Shown here: in pieces, positions 5,401-6,294 of the stretch
How the letters are laid out: every line of letters begins with the position of its first letter
Numbering within the stretch: the first letter of the stretch is position 1
Source of the DNA: Deltaproteobacteria bacterium
GTDB taxonomy: Bacteria > Desulfobacterota_C > Deferrisomatia > Deferrisomatales > JACRMM01
Reading direction: 5' to 3'
Assembly: GCA_016218905.1 (NCBI GenBank)
Contig: JACRCS010000535.1
Span: forward strand, 1 to 6,294
DNA: 6,294 nt
Program-made: the position numbers and the translations under genes
The notes under the pieces: model-generated
The model's input: the letters and a program-made list of their open reading frames with translations, nothing else
What the model was told of the DNA's origin: nothing
The model's database searches: none

Positions 5401-6294
5401 CCGGACGGCGCAGGCGGCTTCATCACCGACCCCCAGTTCAAGACCCAATACAGCATCACCTGCTACAACTTCGACTTCTGGCCCGGAAAGACGACGTACC
5501 TGGACACCCCGGTCATCCGGATCTCCGCTTTCGTCGGATCGCTCCAGCAGACTCTCGACTGCGAGCTCCCCGACGGGACGCCGATCATCGAGCAGGTGGT
5601 GGGCCCCGGCGGGCTCCCCGCCTTCGTGCCGGACACCGGCGGTACCGTGACCATCACCGCGGTGGGCACGGTGAGCGTGCCCAACCCGGGCTACCCCGGG
5701 ACGGACGTGAACGGCGACCCGGCGGACCCGCCCACCGAGCCCCAGTTCATCAGTCGCAACTATGGCTTTGGGGACGCCGCGGGCCAGGTCCTGGTCGGCG
5801 GCTACAGCTTCCCGGCGGGCGCCGTCAGTTGGAGCGACGGTTCCATCTCGGTGACGGTGCCGAGCCCGCTCCCCCCAGGCCTGGCTACGGGCCAGCTCAC
5901 CGTCATCAAGGCCGACGGAACCGCAACCCGGCTCGGCCTGACTCTCCAGGTCGGCCTCGAGCCGGGCGCGATGGTTCACCACGTGGCGGCAGGCCGATCG
6001 ATCCAGGCCGCAGTGGACGCTGCAAACAGCGGGGACCTCATCCTGGTGGACCCGGGCACCTACCACGAAAACGTGATCGTGTACAAGAGAGTGCGGCTGC
6101 AGGGGTCGGGAGCGGCAACCGTCATCGACGCCAAGCACTATCCCGGCGCCGCCCTGGCCGCCTGGCGTGTCAAGCTGGCTCAGCTCAATGCCGCCGGTGC
6201 GCTGGGCCTTCTGCCCGGGCAGGACCCGACCTTCCAGGTCCAGGACGGACCCGGGTTCCTGGTCGTCCCGAACGACGGGGTCTTTGCCGGCAGC
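2455..6294 (+). CDS. Very large secreted multidomain protein (SdrD-B/Cna-B-like, Ca-binding loops, IPT/TIG-like, beta-helix), N-terminal 1,280 residues
   Basis: The frame is open from ATG 2455 to the window end with no stop, so the C-terminus is missing. Residues 1-35 are a Sec signal peptide: basic KRTRPGR, hydrophobic ALMPAVLLLGGLF, and likely cleavage after ASA35. The mature part starts with a beta-sandwich segment (FTLNVVDPAGNPVSG, 36-160). SdrD-B/Cna-B-like segments follow at about 163-296 (ISVKVFHDN, TDANGEAFVKYLAPGKYGIQ), 330-440 and 440-510 (VFYDDNENGLRDPGELGI). A further one at about 589-810 (ISGIVYY to YIVEAITPPGYKLV) contains a calcium-loop cluster at 644-702. Residues about 820-1025 match no domain I can name. 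An IPT/TIG-like domain spans about 1097-1168 (SWSDGSISVTVPSPLPPG). From about 1171 a right-handed beta-helix begins (AAGRSIQAAVDAANSGD, LVDPGTYHENVIV). There are 13 cysteines and no CxxCH heme motif, arguing against a cytochrome. A role in surface attachment, matrix or ligand binding is inferred; no catalytic site is evident. No partner gene is visible downstream. Confidence 0.92.
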   Translation, partial: MRKRTRPGRSTAVKWYALMPAVLLLGGLFQASASAFTLNVVDPAGNPVSGFRWLLEEDNTHPAVPGAHVGPVPVAPGAQPEANPLALSLHRSHAPAVLSGESATETAEVATLPDGVTPIPNGRYMVSVLPYGGYTVGGKNVVLPADGTVTVIVTPHPIATAQISVKVFHDNRPTNNAPDVGEEGLAGFSVLIFDQLGQVTLDAFGNNLVTTYLFSCDATGQNPGGGNQVCLNPDGSPTVGVPAPNGFGIPTDANGEAFVKYLAPGKYGIQVVPPAGQGWHQTTTIEGTPTIDAWVRPNEPPFLVEFGPPSWHAFYGFVKDLNRIPPAAPGQQVATITGQVRKGHVSRPPAITFHDGAPPSTSPCLVALNGLGAGTNETLYAGTCAGEGFFSIPNVPEGLYQLVIWDKYLDQIIYFNTVSVPGGANVGTIPVPMWFAEQEHYVFYDDNENGLRDPGELGILEQNVNLRFRDGSIYQAMPTDGTGFVPFEQVFPFFKWQVAEVDFARFKATGLTVVVDDGGPVTNDEFGEGKRTPQLQATDGSDPANRGSDPRYRLQTGPVLTQAFQNFAGHNLRFEWGKKAYGPGENGGISGIVYYATTRAENDPKLAAADNWEPGIPRVQINLYEDRLDNATGLPAPLGDGTPDDRDGNGEVSQPDVDNYPLGFSDCTDVDNDGQPDEGCAPGVPGPEDIDRDGDGLFDFGDAVRFAHTDSWDDNLPSGCRGDAEPVVVHGSPVPISDCAEGLRTWNQVRPGVFDGGYAFGPNVTGNPADPPLAPAAYIVEAITPPGYKLVKEEDKNVELGDEFVPSPLSQAAMTGAEAQASELIVPPECVGERRPVPQYLSLHTDRDGNPVVAGPIAAPFAGENRPLCDRKKVFLTAGQNAAADFFLFTDVPKAARVVGLITDDLANEAAPGKPAFTEKFSPGWMPISVTDYSGKEIIRFYGDEFGAYNALLPSTWSVQLPLPTGVSPMMHQVCLNHPGPIPDGAGGFITDPQFKTQYSITCYNFDFWPGKTTYLDTPVIRISAFVGSLQQTLDCELPDGTPIIEQVVGPGGLPAFVPDTGGTVTITAVGTVSVPNPGYPGTDVNGDPADPPTEPQFISRNYGFGDAAGQVLVGGYSFPAGAVSWSDGSISVTVPSPLPPGLATGQLTVIKADGTATRLGLTLQVGLEPGAMVHHVAAGRSIQAAVDAANSGDLILVDPGTYHENVIVYKRVRLQGSGAATVIDAKHYPGAALAAWRVKLAQLNAAGALGLLPGQDPTFQVQDGPGFLVVPNDGVFAGS
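4384..4560 (+). other. Calcium-binding loop cluster in the secreted protein (residues 644-702)
   Basis: Three acidic loops occur within 59 residues. DRDGNGEVSQPD (645-656) and DRDGDGLFDFGD (691-702) both carry Asp/Asn at EF-hand loop positions 1, 3, 5 and 12 with Gly at 6, as in dockerin-type loops. Between them DVDNDGQPDEGC (669-680) resembles a thrombospondin type-3 repeat. C667 and C680 bracket the middle loop and could form a disulfide. The likely role is calcium-dependent stiffening of a linker between beta-sandwich domains. The residues are visible; metal binding is inferred. Confidence 0.7.

Noticed and set aside
3069..5628. Possible cytochrome or multicopper oxidase identity for the cysteine- and histidine-containing secreted protein
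   Set aside because: No CxxCH heme motif and no copper-site HxH pattern was found in the 1,280 visible residues.
2347..6138. A 1,263-codon open frame on the minus strand opposite the secreted protein gene
   Set aside because: Its codons are exactly in register with the plus-strand codons, so it stays open simply because the real gene never uses TTA, CTA or TCA. The translation is a low-complexity Val/Gly/Arg/His mix with no domain pattern, and it has no convincing ribosome binding site.

Overview
This window looks like chromosomal DNA from a GC-rich Gram-negative bacterium. The efflux adaptor needs an inner membrane and periplasm. The codon bias is strong: TTA, CTA and TCA are absent over more than 1,200 codons of the large gene. 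The mix of a NarL-type regulator and a giant secreted SdrD-B/IPT/beta-helix protein recalls Desulfobacterota/Desulfuromonadia-type genomes, but that placement is a guess from gene content. No RNA genes, mobile elements, CRISPR arrays or integration signatures were seen.

Left part (1-1426, minus strand): a two-gene efflux regulatory unit. A TetR-family repressor with a CecR-like (DUF1956-like) C-terminus overlaps, by the sequence ATGA, the start of an EmrA/HlyD-type membrane fusion protein. The adaptor runs off the left edge, so only its first 226 residues are visible. Upstream of the repressor is a compact control region. A plausible sigma-70 promoter overlaps a perfect 10-bp inverted repeat (TGATTCAAGC-N4-GCTTGAATCA), and a third half-site creates a second, overlapping palindrome. 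This is a textbook layout for self-repression of an efflux operon.

Middle part (1603-2256, minus strand): a complete NarL/FixJ-family response regulator with all receiver residues intact and no histidine kinase partner in the window. It most likely starts at a GTG with a GGAGG ribosome binding site rather than at the upstream TTG. About 200 bp of divergent intergenic DNA separates it from the next gene.

Right part (2455-6294, plus strand): the first 1,280 residues of a very large secreted protein, open at the right edge. It has a Sec signal peptide, several Cna-B/SdrD-B-like beta-sandwich segments, a cluster of calcium-binding loops, a conserved-looking block of unknown function, an IPT/TIG-like domain, and then the start of a right-handed parallel beta-helix. 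Surface attachment, matrix or binding roles are plausible; no enzyme activity can be assigned. The divergent regulator is a candidate controller of this gene on position alone.

I did not find clear evidence of an unknown multi-gene system. The items most worth a second look are the three-half-site operator, the pairing of a CecR-type repressor with an EmrA-type adaptor, and the unassigned block in the giant secreted protein.
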